Source: an uncultured Lachnospiraceae bacterium (lineage in GTDB: Bacteria > Bacillota > Clostridia > Lachnospirales > Lachnospiraceae). From it: a DNA stretch of 28,199 nucleotides. The notes beneath the pieces are model-generated. The model worked only from the letters and a program-made list of their open reading frames with translations, was not told the DNA's origin and did not search any database. The stretch covers positions 1 to 28,199 of the forward strand of contig CAJUDQ010000044.1 of NCBI GenBank assembly GCA_910585215.1, read 5' to 3'. Both the position numbers and the translations under genes were made by a program. This document shows positions 1 through 8,400 of the stretch, one piece after another; the first letter of the stretch is position 1; every line of letters begins with the position of its first letter.

Positions 1-38
1 CTGACACACTCTTTCCCTACACGACGCTCTTCCGATCT
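1..38. other. Illumina adapter sequence at contig edge (artefact)
   Basis: Bases 6-38 match all 33 bases of the common Illumina TruSeq read-1 adapter end, which begins ACACTCTTTCCC and ends GCTCTTCCGATCT. Five further bases precede it. This is library-preparation sequence and not genomic DNA, so the biological sequence starts at about base 39. It also means that the assembly was not adapter-trimmed here and that the window begins at a contig end. Confidence 0.97.
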
Positions 39-139
39 GTACTTTAATATCAATATTTTTAAATTTAGACATATTTATACTCTGAATCATACCATGAAAT
101 GGATAAAAAGTATAGAAAAAATAAAAATTTAATTTTTTA

Positions 140-168
140 TTGTGAAATTTGACGAAATGTATTATGAT
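140..168 (+). promoter_or_regulatory. Probable sigma-A promoter of the rnf operon
   Basis: A TTGTGA -35 box (140-145) and a TATGAT -10 box (163-168) are separated by 17 bases. Transcription would start near 175, giving a leader of about 30 bases before the rnfC start codon at 204. It is the best promoter-like pair upstream of rnfC. No operator is obvious. Confidence 0.6.
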
Positions 169-203
169 ATAGAGAGCAAATAAAATGAGATGGAGGTTTG
201 AAA

Positions 204-1526
204 ATGTCTATTCTTACATTTAAAGGAGGTGTGCATCCTCATAATGATGGCAAGGATTTATCAAAAGCATCACCGATAGCGGACTATATTCCAACAGGTG
301 AAATTGCCATACCATTAGCGCAGCACATTGGCGCTCCGGCGTCAGCCTTGGTAAAGAAGGGAGACAGAGTACTGGTAAATCAGAAGATTGGGGAAGCTTC
401 TGGATTTATTTCGGCAAATATACATTCGTCGGTTTCCGGAACAGTAAAAAATATAGAACCGCGGCTGGTTGCAAGCGGGGATAAAGTGCTGTCTGTAATT
501 ATTGAAAATGACGGATTGTATGAAACAGTTCCAGTTACGGATAAAAGAGGTTCCGATGAACTGTCAAAGGAAGAAAAATTAAAGTTAATTAAAGAAGCCG
601 GAATTGTCGGTATGGGAGGTGCAGGTTTTCCAACCAGCGTAAAGCTTTCTCCAAAAAATGCCGACGATATAGAGTACTATATTGTAAATGGTGCAGAATG
701 TGAACCATATCTTACTTCGGATTACAGAAGAATGATAGAAACACCGGAGCTGATTGTAAAGGGTGCAAAAATAGCGATTTCGCTTTTTAAAAAAGCAAAG
801 GCAATTATTGCCATAGAAGACAATAAAAGGGATGCTGTGGCAAAGATAAAGGAAGCAGTCAAGGGGGACCCTGATATTGAAGTAAAAACTGTATATACAA
901 AATATCCTCAGGGTGGTGAGCGTTCTCTTATTTATGCAACGACAGGCAGAATGGTAAATTCTTCCATGCTGCCGGCAGATGTAAACTGTGTGGTAAATAA
1001 TATCGATACAGTTTATGCAATTTATAATGCAGTAGAAAATAAACTGCCGTTGACACACAGAATTGTGACTGTTACCGGAAATGCTATTGCAAATCCACAG
1101 AATTTCAGAGTTCCAATTGGAACAAATCTTGCGGAACTTGTAGATGCAGCAGGAGGTTTTACAGAGCAGCCGGAAAAAGTAATTTCCGGAGGTCCAATGA
1201 TGGGAATGGCATTATATAATTTAAATATTCCTGTTACAAAAGGAACATCAGCATTGCTCTGCTTTACAGGAGATGAGGTAAAGGCAAATGAACCATCGAA
1301 TTGCATCAACTGTGGGAGATGTGTCAGTGTCTGTCCTGGCAGAATCATGCCGGCAAGACTTTCCGTTTTGGCTCAGAATGGGGACAAGGAAGGCTTTGTA
1401 GCATTAAACGGCATGGAATGTTGCGAATGTGGCTGTTGTTCTTACATTTGCCCTGCAAAACGGCATCTGACACAGGCAATTAAATCTATGAGAAAACAGA
1501 TTCTCGCAGACAGAAAGAAAAAATAG
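204..1526 (+). CDS. rnfC: RnfC, NADH/FMN- and Fe-S-binding subunit of the Rnf complex
   Basis: Peripheral subunit of the ferredoxin:NAD+ oxidoreductase (Rnf) that carries the NAD(H)/FMN site and two [4Fe-4S] clusters on the cytoplasmic face. The protein starts MSILTFKGGVHPH, followed by a biotinyl-like N-terminal domain, then the glycine-rich GMGGAGFPT loop near residue 136, typical of Nqo1/RnfC nucleotide-binding folds. Two ferredoxin-type motifs are near the C-terminus: C367/C370/C373/C377 and C406/C409/C412/C416. The ATG at 204 is preferred over the in-frame TTG at 198 because TGGAGG (191-196) lies seven bases before it. At 440 residues it is a normal clostridial length, without the long repetitive tail of proteobacterial RnfC. 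First gene of rnfCDGEAB. Confidence 0.96.
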   Translation: MSILTFKGGVHPHNDGKDLSKASPIADYIPTGEIAIPLAQHIGAPASALVKKGDRVLVNQKIGEASGFISANIHSSVSGTVKNIEPRLVASGDKVLSVIIENDGLYETVPVTDKRGSDELSKEEKLKLIKEAGIVGMGGAGFPTSVKLSPKNADDIEYYIVNGAECEPYLTSDYRRMIETPELIVKGAKIAISLFKKAKAIIAIEDNKRDAVAKIKEAVKGDPDIEVKTVYTKYPQGGERSLIYATTGRMVNSSMLPADVNCVVNNIDTVYAIYNAVENKLPLTHRIVTVTGNAIANPQNFRVPIGTNLAELVDAAGGFTEQPEKVISGGPMMGMALYNLNIPVTKGTSALLCFTGDEVKANEPSNCINCGRCVSVCPGRIMPARLSVLAQNGDKEGFVALNGMECCECGCCSYICPAKRHLTQAIKSMRKQILADRKKK

Positions 1527-1536
1527 GAGGTTCAGA

Positions 1537-2478
1537 ATGAGTGATTTTTATCAGGTATCATCAAATCCTCATATCAGGGATAAATCAACGACAGCATCTA
1601 TTATGCGGGATGTGATGATTGCACTTCTTCCTGCCACAGTCTTTGGCATCTGGAATTTTGGTATTCATGCCGCGTTAAATGTAATTGTGGCAGTGGCAGT
1701 GGCAGTAATCGCAGAAGCAGCATTTCAACATTTTACAAAACAGAAAATAACCATTATGGATTTCAGTGCCGCTGTAACAGGCCTTTTGCTTGCATTAAAT
1801 GTTCCGCCGTCATTTCCATTATGGATGACTGCTCTTGGAGCCATATTTGCAATTATTGTGGCAAAGCAGGTGTTTGGCGGACTGGGACAGAATTTTATGA
1901 ATCCGGCTCTTGCGGGACGTGTATTTTTATTTTTGTCCTTCAGTCAGCAGATGACCAGCTTTACATATGACGGTGTAACAGGTGCAACACCGTTACGGCT
2001 TTTAAAGGATTCAAAAGAGGTAACAGGATTATCAAAAATGTTTTTGGGTACAGAGGCAGGTACAATAGGTGAAACATCTGTGATTGCGCTGTTAATTGGA
2101 GCTGTTTATCTTTTGGTGAAAAAAATTATTGATTATCGGATTCCACTGTGTTATCTGTTATCTTTTGTAGTTTGTATGATTTTATTTGGCGGACATGGAT
2201 TCAATCTTGAATTTCTGGCAGCTCAGCTTTGCGGTGGCGGGCTTATACTGGGAGCATTTTTTATGGCGACTGACTATGCCACTTCGCCGATTACACCGAC
2301 AGGAAGAATTGTATTTGGTATTCTTCTTGGTATTTTGACTGCGGTATTTCGTGTGTTTGGACCAAATGCAGAGGGAGTTTCCTATGCGATTATTTTCTGT
2401 AACCTTTTAGTTCCAATTATTGAAAAATATACTGTTCCAAAGATGTTTGGTGCGGTAAAAAATAAGAAGGAGGCATAA
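1537..2478 (+). CDS. rnfD: RnfD, membrane subunit with covalent FMN
   Basis: Integral membrane subunit of Rnf, homologous to NqrB, which carries a covalently bound FMN and takes part in ion translocation. The protein is strongly hydrophobic with about nine to ten likely transmembrane segments. The flavinylation motif appears as TGAT at residues 148-151 (context DGVTGATPLRLL), so Thr151 is the expected FMN attachment site. GGLGQNFMNPALAGRVF (from about residue 114) and the DYATSPITPTGR stretch are also family hallmarks. Length 313 fits. AGGAGG overlaps the rnfC stop codon and lies six bases before the ATG, so the two genes are closely coupled. Confidence 0.96.
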   Translation: MSDFYQVSSNPHIRDKSTTASIMRDVMIALLPATVFGIWNFGIHAALNVIVAVAVAVIAEAAFQHFTKQKITIMDFSAAVTGLLLALNVPPSFPLWMTALGAIFAIIVAKQVFGGLGQNFMNPALAGRVFLFLSFSQQMTSFTYDGVTGATPLRLLKDSKEVTGLSKMFLGTEAGTIGETSVIALLIGAVYLLVKKIIDYRIPLCYLLSFVVCMILFGGHGFNLEFLAAQLCGGGLILGAFFMATDYATSPITPTGRIVFGILLGILTAVFRVFGPNAEGVSYAIIFCNLLVPIIEKYTVPKMFGAVKNKKEA

Positions 2479-2480
2479 GC

Positions 2481-3092
2481 ATGAATCAGATTATAAAAAA
2501 TACGCTTGCTCTTTTTGCCATTACTGCGGTAGCAGGCTTTCTTCTTGGTGCGGTTTATGAGGGAACAAAGGAGGCGAGAGCAGAGCAGGCAATAAAAACA
2601 CAGCAAAAAGCATATAAGACAGTATTTGAAGAAGCTTCAGATTTTGAGGATGTTTCTCTTGAAAAAGCAAAAGATGCAATAAAATATTCCAAAAAAGAAG
2701 TGGTATTGGAGGGGGCTGTAAAGGCGTTTGATAGCAGCAGCACTTTGCTTGGATATGTCATCACAGTAACTGCAAAGGAAGGCTATGGCGGCGATATCAA
2801 GTTTTCAGTCGGTGTGGATATTCAAGGTCATGTAACCGGTATTTCCTATCTCTCCATTACGGAGACTGCAGGCCTTGGAATGAAGGCAAAGGACCAGAAG
2901 TTTATTGACCAGTATACAAAAACAGATACAAAGGATGCATTTATTGTCAATAAAGACGGTTCAGACGGCGCAGTAATTGACGCGATAGGAGGTGCAACCA
3001 TTACCTCAAGAGCAGTTACAAAAGGGGTCAATGCGGCATGTCAGGCAACACAGGCTTTTGTGAACGGAGGTGTTTCAATTGAAGGAGAATAG
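2481..3092 (+). CDS. rnfG: RnfG, membrane-anchored FMN-binding subunit
   Basis: Rnf subunit with one N-terminal membrane anchor (about residues 7-27) and an extracytoplasmic FMN-binding domain. The C-terminal GGATITS motif (residues 170-176) is the S/T-G-A-T flavinylation signature, with Thr173 as the expected FMN site. ITETAGLGMKA near residues 126-136 is the usual conserved loop of RnfG/NqrC. A charged, Lys/Glu-rich segment of roughly 60 residues follows the anchor. It starts two bases after the rnfD stop, with AAGGAGG immediately upstream. Its end overlaps the start of rnfE. Confidence 0.95.
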   Translation: MNQIIKNTLALFAITAVAGFLLGAVYEGTKEARAEQAIKTQQKAYKTVFEEASDFEDVSLEKAKDAIKYSKKEVVLEGAVKAFDSSSTLLGYVITVTAKEGYGGDIKFSVGVDIQGHVTGISYLSITETAGLGMKAKDQKFIDQYTKTDTKDAFIVNKDGSDGAVIDAIGGATITSRAVTKGVNAACQATQAFVNGGVSIEGE

Positions 3093-3759
3093 TATTACAG
3101 AGCGTTTATATAATGGTATTATAAAAGAAAATCCTACGTTTGTCATGATGCTTGGCATGTGTCCTACACTTGCTGTGACTACCTCATGTATTAACGGAAT
3201 TGGCATGGGTTTGACTACAACTGTTGTTTTGGCACTTTCAAATCTGATTATTTCACTGCTTCGGAAATTTATTCCTGATGGTGTCCGCGTACCGGCATTT
3301 ATTGTAGTGGTAGCAAGTTTTGTAACACTGGTACAGTTTATGCTGGAGGCATATTTGCCATCTTTAAATGAATCTCTTGGAATTTATATTCCGTTGATTG
3401 TGGTAAACTGTATTATTCTTGGGCGTGCGGAAAGCTATGCTTCCAAAAATCCGCCGGTTGCTTCTCTTTTTGACGGAATCGGCATGGGCCTCGGTTTTAC
3501 TATGGCACTTGCTATTTTGGGTGCTGTCAGAGAAATTATTGGTTCCGGTGCTATTTTTGGAGTTCAGTTCTGGGATAGTCCGATTGGAATTTTTGCACTT
3601 CCACCGGGAGCTTTTATTGTGCTTGGCGGATTGGTGATTATTCAAAATAAAATGAAGCTTCGCTCTGGAAAGGCTTCTGAGGAAAAATCCTGCAATGGAA
3701 ATTGCCAGAACTGTATGGAGAAGTGTGAAGAAATAAATATTTCAGAGGGAGGAAAATAA
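3079..3759 (+). CDS. rnfE: RnfE, membrane subunit with a cysteine-rich tail
   Basis: Integral membrane subunit that pairs with RnfA. The two inverted-topology subunits are known to hold a membrane-embedded Fe-S cluster, and the matching cysteines here are C28 (GMCPTLAVTTS) and C111 (VVNCIILGRAES). I choose the TTG at 3079 because GGAGG (3066-3070) is eight bases upstream and the resulting MKENSITERLYNGIIKENPT matches the family N-terminus. The alternative GTG at 3070 would overlap that ribosome binding site. The gene overlaps rnfG by 14 bases. After the last membrane segment the protein has a hydrophilic tail with four cysteines (C205, C209, C212, C216; CX3CX2CX3C), which could bind metal. 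Confidence 0.93.
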   Translation: MKENSITERLYNGIIKENPTFVMMLGMCPTLAVTTSCINGIGMGLTTTVVLALSNLIISLLRKFIPDGVRVPAFIVVVASFVTLVQFMLEAYLPSLNESLGIYIPLIVVNCIILGRAESYASKNPPVASLFDGIGMGLGFTMALAILGAVREIIGSGAIFGVQFWDSPIGIFALPPGAFIVLGGLVIIQNKMKLRSGKASEEKSCNGNCQNCMEKCEEINISEGGK

Positions 3760-3760
3760 C

Positions 3761-4336
3761 ATGAGTGAATTAATTAAAATCGGAATTGGCGCTGCTATTG
3801 TAAATAATGTTATTTTAAGCCAGTTTCTTGGAATATGTCCATTTCTCGGTGTTTCAAAAAAGATAAAGACAGCCGCTGGAATGAGTGCTGCAGTGTTGTT
3901 TGTTATGGCTATTTCCGCTGTTGTGACTAATCTTATCTATGTGTTTATTCTTGAACCTGCTGATTTAACTTATCTGAATACAATTGCGTTTATTCTTGTA
4001 ATCGCTGCACTGGTGCAGTTTGTGGAAATGGTGTTAAAAAAGCTTATGCCGGCATTATATAAATCTTTGGGTGTATACCTTCCACTTATTACAACAAATT
4101 GTGCGGTGCTTGGCACAGCGCTGAATTGTGTACAGAATGACTATTCTATGGGAACAGGAATTGTATATTCTATCTGTACAGCAGTTGGATTTGGAATTGC
4201 CATTATTATTATGGCAGGTATCAGAGAAAAAATAGAATATAATAATATTCTTCCGTCTGTAAAGGGTATGCCGATTGTGCTTATTTCAGCGGGACTTATG
4301 TCAATGGCGTTTATGGGATTTGCTGGTGTAATTTAA
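3761..4336 (+). CDS. rnfA: RnfA, membrane subunit partnering RnfE
   Basis: Polytopic membrane subunit of Rnf, 191 residues with about six transmembrane helices, homologous to NqrE. The conserved cysteines expected to ligate the membrane Fe-S cluster with RnfE are C26 (QFLGICPFLG) and C114 (ITTNCAVLGTA). A GAGGGAGG ribosome binding site precedes the ATG and lies inside the last codons of rnfE, so translation is probably coupled. Length and motifs are normal for the family. Confidence 0.96.
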   Translation: MSELIKIGIGAAIVNNVILSQFLGICPFLGVSKKIKTAAGMSAAVLFVMAISAVVTNLIYVFILEPADLTYLNTIAFILVIAALVQFVEMVLKKLMPALYKSLGVYLPLITTNCAVLGTALNCVQNDYSMGTGIVYSICTAVGFGIAIIIMAGIREKIEYNNILPSVKGMPIVLISAGLMSMAFMGFAGVI

Positions 4337-4368
4337 AATGGAACAGAAGAAAATGGAGGTTTGGATAT

Positions 4369-5154
4369 ATGAGTATAACCGGAATCGTGTTTGCCTGCGC
4401 TGCTGTAGGCGGAATAGGTATTGTTATCGGAGTACTTCTTGGAATTGCCGGCAGAAAATTTGCAGTGGAGACGGATGAAAAAGAGGTGGCTATCAGAGAA
4501 TCTCTTCCTGGAAGCAACTGCGGCGGCTGCGGATATGCCGGCTGTGATGCGCTTGCAGAAGCTATTGCAAAGGGTGAAGCTCCTGCAAATGGCTGTCCGG
4601 TAGGCGGTGCAGCTGTAGCTGAAAAGGTGGCCCAGATTCTCGGAGTAGAGGTTGAAACAGTAAAGAAAATCGCATTTGTAAAATGTGCGGGAGACTGTGA
4701 AAAAGCAGGAAATAAGTATGAATATACAGGAAATATGTCCTGCACCGAAGCTTCCTTTGTCAGCGGGGGTCCAAAGGAATGTAAATATGGTTGTATGGGA
4801 TATGGTTCCTGTGTGAATGTATGTGAATATGATGCAATTCATATTGTAAATGGTATTGCAGTTGTTGACAAAGATAAGTGTGTAGCATGTGGAAAATGTG
4901 TAAAGGCGTGTCCAAAAGGGCTGATAGAGCTGATTCCATATGATAATAAGTATCATGTGCAGTGTAACTCCAGAGATAAGGGAGTGGAAGTGAATAAGGT
5001 TTGTTCTACGGGATGTATTGGATGTTCACTTTGTGTAAAAGCATGTCCGAAAGAAGCTGTGAAGGTGGAAGATTTTCTTGCGAAGATTGATTATGAGAAG
5101 TGTGTGAATTGCGGTCTTTGTGCAGGAAAATGTCCAAAGAAAATTATACAGTGA
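4369..5154 (+). CDS. rnfB: RnfB, ferredoxin-accepting polyferredoxin subunit
   Basis: Fe-S subunit thought to take electrons from reduced ferredoxin. It has an N-terminal membrane anchor (about residues 5-27), then the RnfB/Fe-S domain cluster C51/C54/C59/C76 in the CGGCGYAGC context. Four ferredoxin-type clusters follow: C138/C142/C148/C152, C171/C174/C177/C181, C216/C219/C222/C226 and C245/C248/C251/C255. Extra cysteines at C106, C110, C125, C199 and C212 leave room for an additional or modified cluster. The multi-cluster form is characteristic of clostridial Rnf. TGGAGG precedes the ATG. It is the last gene of the operon, with a strong terminator about 110 bases downstream. Confidence 0.96.
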   Translation: MSITGIVFACAAVGGIGIVIGVLLGIAGRKFAVETDEKEVAIRESLPGSNCGGCGYAGCDALAEAIAKGEAPANGCPVGGAAVAEKVAQILGVEVETVKKIAFVKCAGDCEKAGNKYEYTGNMSCTEASFVSGGPKECKYGCMGYGSCVNVCEYDAIHIVNGIAVVDKDKCVACGKCVKACPKGLIELIPYDNKYHVQCNSRDKGVEVNKVCSTGCIGCSLCVKACPKEAVKVEDFLAKIDYEKCVNCGLCAGKCPKKIIQ

Positions 5155-5260
5155 ATTGGAGATGAAAAAGTGTTTGGAAACTGTTTAGGATAAAAGAAAT
5201 GGAGTAATGGGTAAGTAGGATGTTTTAAAACAAAGATGGAAACAGAATAATTACTTGTTA

Positions 5261-5320
5261 AAAAAATAATCTGTTGTGTCGGTGTTTTCGTATGTTTCTG
5301 CACAACAGGTTATTTTTTTT
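5261..5320 (+). terminator. Rho-independent terminator after rnfB
   Basis: A 14-bp stem pairs AATAATCTGTTGTG (5265-5278) with CACAACAGGTTATT (5301-5314), with one G-U pair and a 22-base loop, and runs into an eight-T tract. The A-run on the left could make it work in reverse as well, but no minus-strand gene converges here. It separates the rnf operon from the GGDEF/EAL gene. Confidence 0.88.
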
Positions 5321-5343
5321 CCACAATTTCCCATCTCTTTATC

Positions 5344-5372
5344 TTGATTATTCTTCCAAAATAGTGTAAACT
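5344..5372 (+). promoter_or_regulatory. Candidate promoter of the GGDEF/EAL gene
   Basis: TTGATT (5344-5349) and TAAACT (5367-5372) are spaced by 17 bases, each matching four of six consensus positions. It lies after the rnfB terminator and about 75 bases before the next start codon, where a promoter is needed. The match is only moderate. Confidence 0.35.
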
Positions 5373-5445
5373 AAATACCATAAAATCAGTCAGTTGTAAT
5401 TCATAAAGAGAAAAACTTTGCATCAGAAGAGAGGACCGTTATATT

Positions 5446-8400
5446 ATGGATAAATTAGTGGCACCAACCATTTTTTTTAAAGCAATCACAGAAATGACTA
5501 CCGATGAAGTATGTAAATATATCCCTGATAGTGATACCTGCGTTGTTTATCATATTCAAGACGACACGCTGGTTCCTGTCAGGGAAATTCAGTGTGTTCG
5601 TTCTGTTTTTTTTGAAAATACACAGGAATCTTCCCATAAAACACTGGAAGAAATGTTTCAACTGATTCACAGCAGAACAAACAAGGCCTCTTTTGAACTG
5701 GAGCTGAAAAAGGAAAACGGCCGTAAATCAAAATGGGTGATTTGCTCAATAAAATATGAACCGGAAAATGATTATTATATTGGATTTTTAAAAGGAATTG
5801 ATGAGCGTGTTACAGAAAACAGGAAGCTGTATGAAGAAGCAAGAAAAGATTCACTTACAAAGCTGATAAATAAGGCATATTCTACACAGCTTATTCAGGA
5901 TTTTATAGAAAAAAAGACTGTCGGTGCTTTGTTTATTATTGATATTGACAATTTTAAATCTGTAAATGACACCATGGGGCATCTTTTTGGAGATGAGGTG
6001 ATTGTCAGTGTTGCAAATGGCATAAAATCAGTATTCCGTCAGACGGATGTGGTAGGAAGAATCGGTGGAGATGAATTTATTGTATATATGGAAAATATCA
6101 CAGACAGAGAGATTATCAGTCGAAAAGCTGAGGCTGTCTGTGATACCGTTTCCAATATATATACTGGAGAAAACGATAAGGTAAAGATATCAGCCAGTGT
6201 TGGAATTGCGGTATTTCCAGAAGATGCAGACAATTATAATGAATTGTTTAAAATGGCGGACCATGCACTTTATTTTACAAAAAATAAAGGAAAAAACGGA
6301 TTTTCTTTTTTTGATAAAGAGAATGAAGAAATGCAGAAAAATCACAGAATTGTGGTAAAAAAAGAGGAGTTGCATGAAGAGACAGAAGAAGTAAATGAGG
6401 AGATGGACAGTTTTTATTTTGAATTAAACGAATTGGCATTTCGACTGCTTCAAGATACCAGAGATGCAGACAGTGCTATTAATTTGCTGCTCCATAAGAT
6501 TCAGGACAAATTTGTCTTTTCCTCTATCCGTATTTTAGAGCCTGATGAAACAGAAAAGAAGTTTACCTGTACATATGAATTATGTTCAGGAAATCTTCAC
6601 AGAGAGCTTGGACAAAGCTATTCGTATACAGAATCAGAATGGGTTCGGTTAAACAGTTTTCGGGGAACACAGGCTCATGCATATAAAAAATCAGAGGATA
6701 ATAATTGTGACAGAAATTTATTTAAAACAGAGGACAGTGTAAAATCTGGAGTGATTGTTTCCATCAGTTATAATGGATGTTTCTCTGGAGTGATACTGTT
6801 TACAGATTCTTTGAGAGAAAGGGGATTTTCCAAAAAAGAACTGAAGGTTTTAAAATCTTTTGAAAATATTTATTCTGTATATAAAGCAAGAAAGAACAGT
6901 ATTGCCAATACCGATTTTTATCTGAAGCAACTTACAGAAAGAGATAATCTTACAGGATTATATAAATATTCCAAATTTATAGAAAAACTGGAAGAAAGTG
7001 TTTATTCCGTTACGCCGGATTATAAATTGCTCTATCTCTATGCAGATATTGCGCATTTTAAATATATTAATGAATCCTATGGTTATGATGTGGGGGATAA
7101 GCTTCTTAAATGCTTTGCGGATTTGCTCTGTGGAAGCAGCTCTTATATGCTGTATGCCGGCAGGGTTCACAGTGATAATAATATAGTAGTATATAAAATA
7201 CCTGTTACAATTTCCGACAGAGAAATTATTGACTATATCAATGCAACACTGCCGGAAAAAAATGCAGTTCTTCAGGCAATGATAGATTCAGAGAATTTTT
7301 ATATAAATTGTGGTGTATATATAGCCAAAAGCGGGGACAGTAAGTATGACAGAGGTATTACAAACTCAAATTATGCCAGAAAGCTTGCAAGAAATAACAG
7401 CAACAGGCGTTGTGTATGGTATGATGATAAAATGTTTGAAGAGCAGAAAAAGAAAATGCAGTTGATGGATGATTTTTCTACAGCCTTGAAGCTTCATGAA
7501 TTTGAAATTCATTATCAGCCACAGATTGATACCATATCAAAGACAATTGTAGGTGCAGAGGCACTGTCAAGATGGGTAAAGGAAGACGGCACTGTTATGA
7601 GACCGGATGAATTTGTCGGTGTTCTTGAACATGCAAACAGGCTTGCAGAACTGGATTTTTATGTGATAAATCAGGTATTTGATTTTATTCAGCGGCAGAG
7701 AAAAAGTTTTTGCAAAATAGTGCCGATTTCTATAAATCTTACGAAACGTCATATTATGGAAGAAAGTTTTTTTGACCGTCTGAATGAGCTGATGAAGAAA
7801 TATGAGATAAGAGAAAAGGATTTTCTGTTTGAAATAAAAGAAGAGGTATTTAATGATGACCTTGATGCGGCAATACTGTTTTGTGACCGTTTGAAATTTA
7901 TGGGAATACGTGTAATGATGGATTCTTTTGGAAATGGATGTTCTTCTTTAAACGTTATGGACAGAATTCCGGTCGAATATATTAAACTGGACAGATTGTT
8001 TATAAAAAATAATACATTTGAAAAAAATGAAGGAATTATTCTGAATGGAATTGTGGATATTGCAAAAAAACTTCAAAAGTCAATTGCTTCCATAGGAGTA
8101 GAAACGCCGGAGCAGAATGAGTTTTTATGCAGATGCGGCTGTGACATTATCCAGGGAAATTATTATTCCAAGCCGTTGACGGAAGATGAATTGACTGCAT
8201 ATATTAGTCGGCACAGCGAGCCTGCACTACATTATGCGCACTTTAAATTTGATGGAAACTTTGAATCAAATAATGCATGCTATACGGCCAGTACAAATGG
8301 TGTATATCTGGGATTTAATGATAAACAGTTTCTAGGTCGAAAGGTGCTTGAACTTCCGGGAGGACTTACCGGACATGATATGATAGAATTATCTCTTGGA

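Noticed and set aside
585..1058. Long minus-strand open frames opposite rnfC and many other genes
   Set aside because: They are low-complexity or Cys/Ile/Phe-rich shadows of clearly recognised + strand genes, without ribosome binding sites or family features.
3070..3078. GTG start for rnfE
   Set aside because: The ribosome binding site GGAGG overlaps this codon; it serves the TTG at 3079.
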